Position numbers and translations under genes: made by a program | Shown: in pieces, positions 56,595 to 64,000 of the stretch | How positions within the stretch are numbered: the first letter of the stretch is position 1 | Layout of the letters: every line of letters begins with the position of its first letter | Origin: Pirellulales bacterium | Lineage (GTDB): Bacteria > Planctomycetota > Planctomycetia > Pirellulales > JAEUIK01 | DNA length: 64,000 nt | NCBI GenBank assembly: GCA_019745975.1 | Contig: JAIESQ010000073.1 | Location: forward strand, 1-64,000 | Reading direction: 5' to 3' | The notes under the pieces: model-generated | What the model saw: the letters and a program-made list of their open reading frames with translations, nothing else | Database searches by the model: none | Told to the model about the DNA's origin: nothing

Positions 56595-57089
56595 TTAGCG
56601 ATCGTTGGCGGCCAGTTGACCGATCGTCGAGCGATTTGTGGTTGTCGCCGCACGGCGCTGCCGATCACGCGTCTGGGCCAGGCGACGATCCTTCGCCGCG
56701 GCGCGGCGCGCCGCGAGCTCTTGGCGCCGCTGCTGCCGCAAGCTCACCTTGTGCAGGCGGGCTGTTTCCGCCGCGGCCGCCTGATCCTCGAGCTGTTTGG
56801 CGTAGGCCTGTTGTTGGCGCAGGTACTCCAATTGCATCGCCATCTGGTAAGCCAGTTGCGATTGCTGATAGTAGTTCTGCGCCGCCGATGATCCGCCATA
56901 GTAGGGATACACCGGCACGATCCCGGTTGTCGTGGTCGGCGTGCCGATGGTCGGCGTTCCCATCGTGGGCGTTCCCATCGACCCGCCTTGGCATCCGCCG
57001 CTGGGTCCACGCTGCGCCTGGGCGGCATCGACCCAGTTCAACATCGCCAGCGCGATGGCGAGTTGAAGCGTGTATTGAGTCGCTCTCAT
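56595..57089 (-). CDS. Exported Gln/Arg-rich protein with MGTPT repeats
   Basis: The ATG at 57089 follows GGAGG at six bases. The 164-residue product has a signal peptide (YTLQLAIALAMLNWVDAAQA). The mature start carries tandem repeats 'MGTPTMGTPTIGTPTT', then a Tyr/Gly segment (VYPYYGGSS), a long Gln/Ala helix ('YQMAMQLEYLRQQQAYAKQL') and a basic C-terminus ('QRRQELAARRAAAKDRRLAQ'). This is low-complexity sequence with no recognisable domain. The ribosome site and signal peptide support that it is real. Confidence 0.65.
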   Translation of the reverse strand: MRATQYTLQLAIALAMLNWVDAAQAQRGPSGGCQGGSMGTPTMGTPTIGTPTTTTGIVPVYPYYGGSSAAQNYYQQSQLAYQMAMQLEYLRQQQAYAKQLEDQAAAAETARLHKVSLRQQRRQELAARRAAAKDRRLAQTRDRQRRAATTTNRSTIGQLAANDR

Positions 57090-57226
57090 CTCGGACCTCC
57101 TCCGTTCTCGTTGCATCAGAAATGGAAACAGGCGACGCGACGTAAGCTCACTCACGTCGTAAGGTCATATGCCGCGTCGCCGCACGATCCTGTGTTAAGG
57201 ATGTTCGCCCCTGACGCCCGCGCGGT

Positions 57227-58129
57227 TTAGCGGCGGTATCCCGGTCGCGGGCCAAAATGTCCGCGCGACACGGCAAGCTCGCCCGACAAGCTGCCGACGC
57301 TCACGGTCGTCCCCGCGGCGATCGCGGCCGCCGTGTCCGCGGGTAACTGCACTTCGTCGTCGGTGGGGTCGGTCGAAAACACGACCTTGCCGGCGCCGTT
57401 GGAGTCGGTCGTTAGCTGGCCGATTACCGTGCTGCCGACCGTAACATCCAAAACGCTGTCGGCCGCCATGCCCGTCACCTTGACGATCAGCTCGGTCTCG
57501 GTGGCGAACGTGCGCACGCCGGCCAACCCATGGGCGGACGCGTTGCTCGCATCCGTCAGGACGGCTGCGAGTCCGCCGGCCTGCCCAGTCGCACAGGTTA
57601 GCGGCTGCTTGGTAAGCGCGCCGCTCATCGGGCCAACCGCGACGGCCGTGCCGACTGCCACGTCGGTCGGAAAGTCGTCAGGGAGCGATTGCTCGTCTCC
57701 GCGCGGATTGTTTGCGAGCACGAGCTTGCCGACGCCACTGGTATCGGTCGTGATCTGGCCGACGACCGTGTCGCCCAAGGTAACGTCGAGCGTCGCGTTT
57801 GGTTCGGCCCCCCGAACGATCACGGCGAACCGCGTGTGATCGCCGACCGAGTGATACGACACCGTGGCGCTTGCGCCGGTCGTGTCGTCGCTCAACTGAG
57901 TGCCGAGTAACGTCGCTTGCGCGGCAACTGGCGCAGCACTCGGGGCGGAGAATGACGGGCCGCGGCCGCCAAGTCCCGTGGCAACCAGCGGCGGAGGTCC
58001 GCCCGGCGGCGGCTGGTGCGACAAACCAGCCGGACCGGCTCCAAAGCCATGGGCCGACAGCAGGCTGCGATCTTCGAGCATTTCCAAGCGTCGCGCTAGA
58101 GAGGCCAGAACGTGAGGGCGCAGTGACAT
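57227..58129 (-). CDS. Exported two-repeat beta protein with LEDRSLLSA-type signature
   Basis: The ATG at 58129 gives 300 residues. The N-terminus 'LARRLEMLEDRSLLSAHG' is the LE-x-LEDR-x-LLSA signature found at the start of many large exported planctomycete proteins. After a Pro/Gly linker there are two tandem copies of one beta domain of about 80-95 residues: 'TLDVTLGDTVVGQITTDTSG...GKLVL' and 'VLDVTVGSTVIGQLTTDSNG...GKVVF' (fragments). Each ends near 'AVGPMSGAL' and 'SVGSLSGEL'. Internal duplication is therefore clear. Adhesion or surface location is an inference only. Confidence 0.78.
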   Translation of the reverse strand: MSLRPHVLASLARRLEMLEDRSLLSAHGFGAGPAGLSHQPPPGGPPPLVATGLGGRGPSFSAPSAAPVAAQATLLGTQLSDDTTGASATVSYHSVGDHTRFAVIVRGAEPNATLDVTLGDTVVGQITTDTSGVGKLVLANNPRGDEQSLPDDFPTDVAVGTAVAVGPMSGALTKQPLTCATGQAGGLAAVLTDASNASAHGLAGVRTFATETELIVKVTGMAADSVLDVTVGSTVIGQLTTDSNGAGKVVFSTDPTDDEVQLPADTAAAIAAGTTVSVGSLSGELAVSRGHFGPRPGYRR

Positions 58130-58541
58130 CGAGTAGTTCCTCCCAGGAATCCTCAACCGCCCAGCGGGTAGAGCCCCCCCACCGAGCATGACTGGCCTCG
58201 CGGAGCCGGCCACGATGGGATTGCAGTTCCGGCGGCTTGTGAAGCCATGCAATCCGAAGAGCTGGGCCGTTCCCCATAGCTCCTAGTAACGCCCCGCCCT
58301 AGAAACCGCCGCGCAATTTGCAAAAAACTGGAAATCGTCACTTCGTGCGCTACAGATCGAAAAGAAGAGCCGTGCCGAAAGACTATTCGGTCCCTTCGCG
58401 GCGGGTTGTGCCGGTTTCGGTTACCCTTGAAGTGGGGGCAACCCGAACATGCACTTTCCGCAAGGCAAGATTTGCACGGCCTGCGCCCAACGCTTGTTGC
58501 CGCCAGGGTAAGACCTCCGCGACCTCACTTGGCACCGCATC
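58130..58541. other. Intergenic region upstream of the sigma factor-kinase operon
   Basis: This 412-base gap separates divergent genes. Frames run through it without protein-like features. It must carry the promoter of the sigma factor gene; an ECF-type -35 (AAC) was not found with confidence. An A-rich stretch TGCAAAAAACTGGAAA occurs near 58319. Confidence 0.45.
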
Positions 58542-59177
58542 ATGAATCGTTGCAGCGTGGACGATAGCACGTGTCGACTCTCGCCCGAGCAACTGCTCGA
58601 GCTTGCCCAGCGTGGCGATCAGGCAGCGCTCGGCTCGCTGTTGTCGATGTACCGTCGTTACCTGGCGCTGTTGGCCCGGGCGCAGATCAATCGCCGCTTG
58701 CAGGGAAAGGTCGACGCGTCGGACCTCGCCCAGGAAACGCTCCTCGAAGCGCATCGGCACTTCGGCATCTTCCGCGGGACAAGCGAAGCCGCCTTCGCCG
58801 CCTGGTTGCGAAACATATTGGCCGGTCTGGTGGCTAATCACGTGCGTCGCTTTCTGGGGACGCAGTGCCGCGACGCCCGGCTGGAGCGCTCGCTGGCTGT
58901 GGAAATCGACAACACCTCGTGCGCGATCGGCCGCGGCGTGGCCGCCGCGATCCCCACGCCGAGCGAGCAAGCAGTCAAGCGCGAGGCCTCGCGGCTGTTG
59001 GCCGATGCCTTGGAACTGCTGCCGGAACATTACCGGCAAGTGATTCTGCTGCGGCACATCGACGAACTGTCGTTTGCCGAGGTCGCGGCGCAAATGGGGC
59101 GCAGCGTCGATAGCGTCGAAAAACTCTGGGTACGAGCGCTCGGTCGTTTGCGCAAGTCGCTGGGAGCAGGACGATGA
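58542..59177 (+). CDS. ECF-type sigma-70 family RNA polymerase sigma factor
   Basis: A 211-residue sigma factor with two domains. Region 2: 'LLELAQRGDQAALGSLLSMY' and 'DLAQETLLEAHRHFGIFRG' fit the core-binding and -10 recognition helices. Region 4: 'LLPEHYRQVILLRHIDELSF' and 'VAAQMGRSVDSVEKLWVRAL' is the -35 helix-turn-helix. It starts with a Cys-containing N-terminus. Its stop overlaps the start of the kinase gene (ATGA), so both are made together. The pairing with a Ser/Thr kinase is common in planctomycetes and suggests that the kinase controls the sigma factor. No anti-sigma factor is present. Confidence 0.93.
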   Translation: MNRCSVDDSTCRLSPEQLLELAQRGDQAALGSLLSMYRRYLALLARAQINRRLQGKVDASDLAQETLLEAHRHFGIFRGTSEAAFAAWLRNILAGLVANHVRRFLGTQCRDARLERSLAVEIDNTSCAIGRGVAAAIPTPSEQAVKREASRLLADALELLPEHYRQVILLRHIDELSFAEVAAQMGRSVDSVEKLWVRALGRLRKSLGAGR

Positions 59178-62100
59178 GCATGACACGCCTGGGTTCATCA
59201 CGAGCCGCCGTACACGAGGCTTCCACCAGCGACGATCCTCGCCTGGTGCGCGCCGTGCGCGAGTATCAGGCTGCACTCGAGCAGGGCGCGCCACCGCCAC
59301 GCGATGAGTTTGTTGCTCGGTATCAGGAGATTGCGGCCGAGCTGGCCGAATGCCTCGACGCGCTCGAACTGGTGCACGTTGCCGCAGGTGGGATGCGTTC
59401 CCAAGCTAAAACCGTCACGACTTCGCCGGCCGACTCCTCCGAACATCAGTTGCCGCTCGGCGACTTTCGTATTGTCCGCGAGCTGGGCCGCGGCGGCATG
59501 GGAGTCGTCTACGAAGCCGTGCAGCTTTCACTCGGCCGCCGCGTGGCCCTGAAGGTGCTGCCGCTGGCCGCAGCCTTCGATGCCGTGCACCTCGAGCGTT
59601 TCAAGAACGAAGCCCACGCCGCTGCCCGGCTACACCACTCGAACATCGTCCCGGTGCATGCGGTGGGAAGCGAACGCGGTCTGCATTACTACGCGATGCA
59701 ACTGATCGATGGCTGTTCGCTGGCGACGGTCATCGAGCAACTGCGCATGGCTGCCGGGAAGCCGGCCCGCTGCGAACAAGCGACCAGTGTCTGGAGGCAT
59801 CGCAGCTCCGAGGCGACTGGCGCGGCACGGGACGCCGCGAAACGGCTGGGCACCGACGACAACACCTTGCGCTACCGGCCGGCCGCGGCTGGTGACGCTC
59901 TGGCGGCAAGCTCGATCGATGGTGATCCTCCATTGCCAGGCACGCCACCGTTTCCGGCCGCCGAAATCGACACATTAGGCATGGTCGGGCCGACGACCGT
60001 GCTGAGCGCGGCGCGCGGCGACACGGTACGTTATCAGCGGACCGTCGTCGGACTGATCCGGCAAGCCGCCTTGGCGCTAGCGCACGCCCATCAGTTCGGC
60101 GTGGTGCACCGCGACATCAAGCCGGCGAATCTGCTCCTGGACGCGCGCGGCAATTTGTGGGTAACCGACTTTGGGCTGGCCCAGTTGCAGACGGCCGGGC
60201 AGCTCACGCAAACGGGTGACATGCTGGGCACGCTGCGCTACATGAGCCCCGAGCAAGCGGCCGGCGACCGCGTGCTCTTGGATCATCGTACCGACATTTA
60301 TTCGCTCGGCGTTACGCTCTACGAATTGTTGACACTCGAGCCGGCGTTTGCCGACAGCCAGCGACAAGTCCTATTGCGTAAGATCATCGAGGACGATCCC
60401 CCCGCGCCGCGCGCACACGACGCCAAGATACCGCGCGAGCTCGAAACGATTGTTCTCAAGACCATCGCCAAGTCGCCGGCCGATCGTTATGCGACGGCGG
60501 AAGCCCTGGCCGACGATCTCCAGCGCTGGCTGGACGATCAACCGATCGTGGCCCGTCGCCCCACGCTGTTGGAACGTGCGGCCCGCTGGCGGCGGCGCCA
60601 TCGCGGTGTGATGCGCGCCGCAGTTGGGTTTCTGTTGCTGGCACTATTGGGCTTGCTGGTCAGCACCTTGCTGATCGCCCGCGAACACGCCGATACCAAG
60701 GCCGCCTTCGATCGCGAGATTCAGCAACGCGCGGCTGCCGAGGAGAGTTTTCGCCAGGCGCGAGCGGCAGTCGACGACTTTGCCCAGCTCGGCGAACAAG
60801 AGCTGGCCAATATGCCATCGATGCTCGGGTTGCGGCGGCGGATGCTCGAAACGGCGCTGGCCTACTATCAGAGCTTTCTCGAGCAGCGTGAAGACGATCC
60901 CACGATCCGCGCCGAGCTGGCGGCGACTTCTACTCGCGTCGCGCGAATGGTCGACGAACTAGCGCTGATCGAGGCATTCGCGCCGCTGATGCTGCTTAGC
61001 GAGGAAGCGGTGCAAGAAGAACTTGGCCTGAGCGACGAACAGATCGCGAAGATCGAGGCCGCGTTTTCCGCCTTGGATTCGGCCATTGATGAAGCGGAAA
61101 ATGATCTCGACGAGTCGGCCGACACCAGCGAGTTTTCTGGCCAAGCGCAGCTTGCCGGCGCCCGCGATACGATCGTGGCCCAGCTCGAACCGCAGCAGAA
61201 GTCGCGGCTCGATCAACTCGCCTTGCAGCAGCGCGGACCGTTTGCCTTTCGTGATCCAGCAGTCGTCAAGGCACTCCAGTTGACCGACGAACAACGCGAG
61301 CAGATCGCGAAGATCATCGAAGAAGAACGACCGCGCGGCCCCGGCCGCCCAGGGCATGGTCCGCGACGCGGGCAGTTCGATGGTCGCGGGGGCCCAGGTC
61401 GACCCGAGCTGCCGCGCGCGAATCCGGCGCCCGACGGCCCGCCAGGCGAAGCGCCGGGACTGGCGGATCCGGCAGCGCGACGTCGCCGACCTCGTGGCGC
61501 GCAACGCTTCGACGAGCGCCGCCGTGGCGATGGGCCGCGCGACTTCGACGGGCCACCACCTCCAGATCGCCCTGATGGTCCGCCGCATGAAGACGGTTCA
61601 CCTCCTCCAGACGGTAACCCGCGCCCGGATGGGCCCAGGGGTTTCGATGGTCCAGGACCCGACGGGCCACCGCCTCCGGATGGTCCGCGGCATCCTGTAG
61701 GCCAGCGTCCGGATGGCCCTCCTGACTTCGATGGTCCGTCGCCACTGGGCGGACCGCGTCCTGACGGACTACCGCATCCTGATGGTCCGCCACGACGTGG
61801 CGGTCCTCGGCGCCCGCCGGGCCCGCCAGGCGACGATTCGCAAGACTTCGATCAACCGCCGCCACTCGAGGGTCCTCCGCCAGACTGGGATGAGGGATTC
61901 GGGCCGGAACCTCGCGGCGACGGTGAGCGGCCGCACCGCGACTTCGCGCCGCACGGTCGCCGACCAGGGCCGCCAGGTGATGGCCCTCGGCCGCAGCGTG
62001 GGGACGGTCAGCCACCCGGCGAACCGCGCCCCGATGGACCACACGGTGGTCCGCCGCATGGCCCCGGCGAGCGCGGACCGCACGGTCGCGGACACGATCC

Positions 62101-62227
62101 CGACCAGCGGACGATCGAGCGCATCATGGAGGTGCTTACGCCCGAGCAGCGCGAAATCTGGAAGTCGATGATCGGCGAACCGCTGGACATGGGGCAATTC
62201 GGCCCACCGGATCACGGCCCCTTCTAG
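59174..62227 (+). CDS. Membrane Ser/Thr kinase with LTxxQ-like motifs and a long Pro/Gly/Asp-rich tail
   Basis: A 1017-residue protein. The kinase domain spans about 97-460: 'LGRGGMGVVYEA', Lys127 in 'VALKVL', 'VHRDIKPANL' with Asp314, and DFG at 332-334. An insert of about 95 residues (190-285) sits inside the domain, before the catalytic loop. A membrane helix ('AAVGFLLLALLGLLVSTLLI', near 483-502) puts the rest outside the cytoplasm. That part has helices with 'LGLSDEQIAKIEAAF' and 'LQLTDEQREQIAKIIEE', then a tail of about 255 residues rich in Pro, Gly, Asp and Arg, then 'EVLTPEQREIWKSMIG' at the very end. The tail could sense the envelope. It is coupled to the sigma factor. Confidence 0.9.
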   Translation: MSMTRLGSSRAAVHEASTSDDPRLVRAVREYQAALEQGAPPPRDEFVARYQEIAAELAECLDALELVHVAAGGMRSQAKTVTTSPADSSEHQLPLGDFRIVRELGRGGMGVVYEAVQLSLGRRVALKVLPLAAAFDAVHLERFKNEAHAAARLHHSNIVPVHAVGSERGLHYYAMQLIDGCSLATVIEQLRMAAGKPARCEQATSVWRHRSSEATGAARDAAKRLGTDDNTLRYRPAAAGDALAASSIDGDPPLPGTPPFPAAEIDTLGMVGPTTVLSAARGDTVRYQRTVVGLIRQAALALAHAHQFGVVHRDIKPANLLLDARGNLWVTDFGLAQLQTAGQLTQTGDMLGTLRYMSPEQAAGDRVLLDHRTDIYSLGVTLYELLTLEPAFADSQRQVLLRKIIEDDPPAPRAHDAKIPRELETIVLKTIAKSPADRYATAEALADDLQRWLDDQPIVARRPTLLERAARWRRRHRGVMRAAVGFLLLALLGLLVSTLLIAREHADTKAAFDREIQQRAAAEESFRQARAAVDDFAQLGEQELANMPSMLGLRRRMLETALAYYQSFLEQREDDPTIRAELAATSTRVARMVDELALIEAFAPLMLLSEEAVQEELGLSDEQIAKIEAAFSALDSAIDEAENDLDESADTSEFSGQAQLAGARDTIVAQLEPQQKSRLDQLALQQRGPFAFRDPAVVKALQLTDEQREQIAKIIEEERPRGPGRPGHGPRRGQFDGRGGPGRPELPRANPAPDGPPGEAPGLADPAARRRRPRGAQRFDERRRGDGPRDFDGPPPPDRPDGPPHEDGSPPPDGNPRPDGPRGFDGPGPDGPPPPDGPRHPVGQRPDGPPDFDGPSPLGGPRPDGLPHPDGPPRRGGPRRPPGPPGDDSQDFDQPPPLEGPPPDWDEGFGPEPRGDGERPHRDFAPHGRRPGPPGDGPRPQRGDGQPPGEPRPDGPHGGPPHGPGERGPHGRGHDPDQRTIERIMEVLTPEQREIWKSMIGEPLDMGQFGPPDHGPF

Positions 62228-62582
62228 CAACTCGGTGCGCTGCGACGATTCCCCCATCGTCGAGCGCACTGGGGCCACGTCGGCGGGCAATCGATGGCTG
62301 GCACGCGGCTGCGATGCGCATCGCTTGTCGGCCATCTCTACCCTGCTGGCAACCGAGCGGAGCGTTGTTTAACATAAGCTCCGCCGTAGCGGCCGTTGGC
62401 CCACGACGGCGTCGCGATTCCGCAAGGCTTGCACGTTCCGCGCGCCCCTGCCGTGCAATCTCGCCCCCGAGTCGTTCGGCGAATTTTGGCCCAGCCTCCT
62501 TTGCCGCCAGATGCCCCAGTGCTGGCCGTCTGGATGCGACAGTGGCCACCCTTGGGCGCTTCAACTTAGCTGAGGTTTTTGC
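62228..62582. other. Intergenic region, nothing recognised
   Basis: This 355-base gap lies between the kinase and pfaD, both on the plus strand. Open frames cross it without protein-like sequence. No terminator hairpin with T-run was seen after the kinase stop. The pfaD ribosome site (GAGG at 62572-62575) is the only signal noted. Confidence 0.45.
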
Positions 62583-64000
62583 ATGCAAGGTTGGTGGATC
62601 GCCGACAGTGAGGCGCCCAGCGTCGATCCGGGCGAGATTGCCCGCGCGATTGGTAGCGTCAACGAATCGCTGGTGCTGGTCGACGCGGGCGGGTACCTCG
62701 GTGTGGCGCGTGGCGGGACAAGTCTGTTTCGCGCCGCGCCCCCCGACGTGCCGGCCTATCGCATCGTGGCCTTCCTGCCGGAGACGCGCCTGGAGAGCCT
62801 CGGCGATCCGACCTTCTGCGCCGACCATGGCTTGCGCTATCCCTATGTCACGGGTGCCATGGCTAACGGCATCGGTTCGGCCGCCATCGTCGAGGCGATG
62901 GGGCAGGTCGGCATGCTGGGCTTCTTCGGCTCGGCGGGCTTGCCGGTCGACCGCGTCGAGCGCGAGATCGATCACATCCAGGCCACGCTCGGCGCGCGAC
63001 CCTACGGCATTAACCTGATTAACAACCCCGGCGAGCCGGACCTCGAGAACGCGATCGTCGATCTCTACCTGCGCAAAGGCGTGCGGTTGATCGAAGCTTC
63101 GGCGTTCCTGGCGCTCAGCTTGCCGCTGGTACGCTATCGCACGCATGGCATTCACCGCGACGCCAACGGGCGGATCGTTACGCCCAACCAGGTGATCGCC
63201 AAGGTATCGCGCGTCGAAGTGGCGACGAAGTTCTTTTCGCCTCCTCCCGACGATTTCCTGCAGAAGCTGCTGCAAGCGCGCGAGCTCACGCCGGAGCAGG
63301 TCGACCTGGCCCGGCACATCCCGGTGGCGCAGGATCTCACTGCCGAGGCCGACTCGGGGGGACACACCGACAACCGCCCTGCCATCACGATGATCCCCAC
63401 GCTGTTGGCGCTACGCGACCGGCTGCAGCAGCAGTTCGGCTATCAGCAGCGGCTGCGCGTCGGCGCCGGCGGCGGCGTCGGTTCGCCGGCCGCGGTATCG
63501 GCGGCATTGGCGATGGGAGCCGCTTACGTGCTGACCGGCACGATCAACCAAGCATGCGTCGAGTCGGGCACGTCGGACGCCGTGCGGGCGATGCTCGCCC
63601 AGGCCGAGCAGGCGGACGTGGCGATGGGCCCGGCGGGCGACATGTTCGAGATGGGCGTGAAGGTGCAAGTGCTCAAGCGTGGCACGCTGTTCGCCATGCG
63701 CGGCCAGAAACTCTACGACCTGTATCGTGAGTACAACTCCATCGAAGAGATTCCCGTTTCCGAACGGACGACGCTGGAGAAGCAAATCTTCCGCATGTCG
63801 CTCGAGGAAATATGGGGGCAAACCGCCGACTACTTCCAGCGCCGCGATCCACGGCAAGTCGAGCGCGCCAGCAAGGACCCGAAGCATAAGATGGCGCTGG
63901 TCTTTCGCTGGTACCTGGGGCAATCGTCGCGTTGGGCGATCACCGGAGAGCCGACGCGCCAAGCCGACTACCAAATTTGGTGCGGGCCGGCGATCGGCTC
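62583..64000 (+). CDS. pfaD: PfaD-like polyunsaturated fatty acid/polyketide synthase enoyl reductase (cut by right edge)
   Basis: The ATG at 62583 has GAGG seven bases upstream and an in-frame stop just before it (62571). The visible 472 residues start 'QGWWIADSEAPSVDPGEIA'. They carry the FMN-binding nitronate-monooxygenase-like barrel of PfaD: 'PYVTGAMANGIGSAAIVEAM', 'GFFGSAGLPVD', 'YGINLINNPGEP', 'RVGAGGGVGSPAAVSAAL' and 'AAYVLTGTINQACVESGTS', then the PfaD-specific C-terminal region 'RRDPRQVERASKDPKHKMAL'. PfaD reduces the enoyl intermediates of PUFA or related polyketide synthases in trans. The frame is open to the edge, so about 60-100 residues are probably missing. A PfaA/HglE-type synthase is expected beyond the window. 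Confidence 0.93.
   Translation, partial: MQGWWIADSEAPSVDPGEIARAIGSVNESLVLVDAGGYLGVARGGTSLFRAAPPDVPAYRIVAFLPETRLESLGDPTFCADHGLRYPYVTGAMANGIGSAAIVEAMGQVGMLGFFGSAGLPVDRVEREIDHIQATLGARPYGINLINNPGEPDLENAIVDLYLRKGVRLIEASAFLALSLPLVRYRTHGIHRDANGRIVTPNQVIAKVSRVEVATKFFSPPPDDFLQKLLQARELTPEQVDLARHIPVAQDLTAEADSGGHTDNRPAITMIPTLLALRDRLQQQFGYQQRLRVGAGGGVGSPAAVSAALAMGAAYVLTGTINQACVESGTSDAVRAMLAQAEQADVAMGPAGDMFEMGVKVQVLKRGTLFAMRGQKLYDLYREYNSIEEIPVSERTTLEKQIFRMSLEEIWGQTADYFQRRDPRQVERASKDPKHKMALVFRWYLGQSSRWAITGEPTRQADYQIWCGPAIG

Noticed and set aside
61340-62100. CRISPR-like or tandem DNA repeat in the kinase tail
   Set aside because: The periodic DNA pattern comes from codons for PDGPP-type protein low complexity; there are no spacers and the frame is continuous.

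Overview
The window looks like chromosomal DNA of a planctomycete, most likely from the Pirellulales. It is GC-rich throughout. It carries several family signatures of that group: a DUF1553/DUF1549 cytochrome-type protein next to a DUF1501 protein, a BBP7-type outer-membrane barrel, PEP-CTERM proteins, a DUF1559-like pseudopilin, a protein with the LEDRSLLSA-type export signature, an ECF sigma factor overlapping a Ser/Thr kinase, and secreted redoxin/cytochrome/copper-monooxygenase, PQQ-propeller and HEAT-like proteins. No rRNA, intact tRNA, CRISPR array or transposase gene was recognised. The assignment is inferred from gene content, not from a marker gene.

Layout. 0-0.7 kb: a secretin/TonB short-domain-like exported protein whose stop overlaps the start of a gene leaving the left edge. 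1.3-2.6 kb: a compositionally different three-gene patch (DUF6941-like, a small unknown, a GNAT acetyltransferase) followed by a tRNA-3'-end-like fragment. 3.2-11.5 kb: exported proteins (YiiX-like hydrolase, Gfo/Idh/MocA oxidoreductase, redoxin-cytochrome-monooxygenase fusion, HEAT-like protein, PQQ propeller). The propeller gene leads into aroA (11.5-12.9 kb). 13-24.4 kb: an STM3941-like membrane protein, a WD40-like protein, a TIGR01777 epimerase, a metzincin protease, a BBP7 barrel, a TraB-like protein, an MsrB-MsrA fusion, a DinB/DUF1572 protein, a PEP-CTERM protein, a zinc ribbon and an RRM protein. 24.6-31.3 kb, all on the minus strand: DUF1553, DUF1501, a squalene-cyclase-repeat protein and a DJ-1/PfpI protein. 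31.7-36.5 kb: a pseudopilin, a Gly/Arg-rich membrane protein, two tandem PEP-CTERM paralogs and a type II secretion F protein.

36.9-44.3 kb is a clear nitrogen-assimilation unit: a LysR regulator 61 bp upstream of gltB, which overlaps gltD. It is followed by a DUF433/DUF5615 toxin-antitoxin-like pair on the other strand. The toxin-like gene has no ATG, GTG or TTG start. 45.6-52.0 kb: a TGS-domain GTPase, DNA polymerase X, an MFS transporter, an alanine-glyoxylate-type aminotransferase and an isochorismatase-like hydrolase. 52.1-58.1 kb: a TPR protein, a lipoprotein, a histidine kinase and small exported proteins. 58.5-62.2 kb: a sigma factor overlapping a kinase with a very long Pro/Gly/Asp-rich tail. 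The right edge cuts a pfaD gene, which suggests a polyunsaturated fatty acid or polyketide synthase locus beyond the window.

The intergenic regions hold several families of palindromic repeats. One is nested inside another, and one provides the stop codon of a gene. The best leads for new biology are the kinase with LTxxQ-like motifs around its tail, the non-canonical start in the DUF433/DUF5615 pair, the LysR-gltBD unit with matching Asn/Gly/His-rich segments, and the repeat families.
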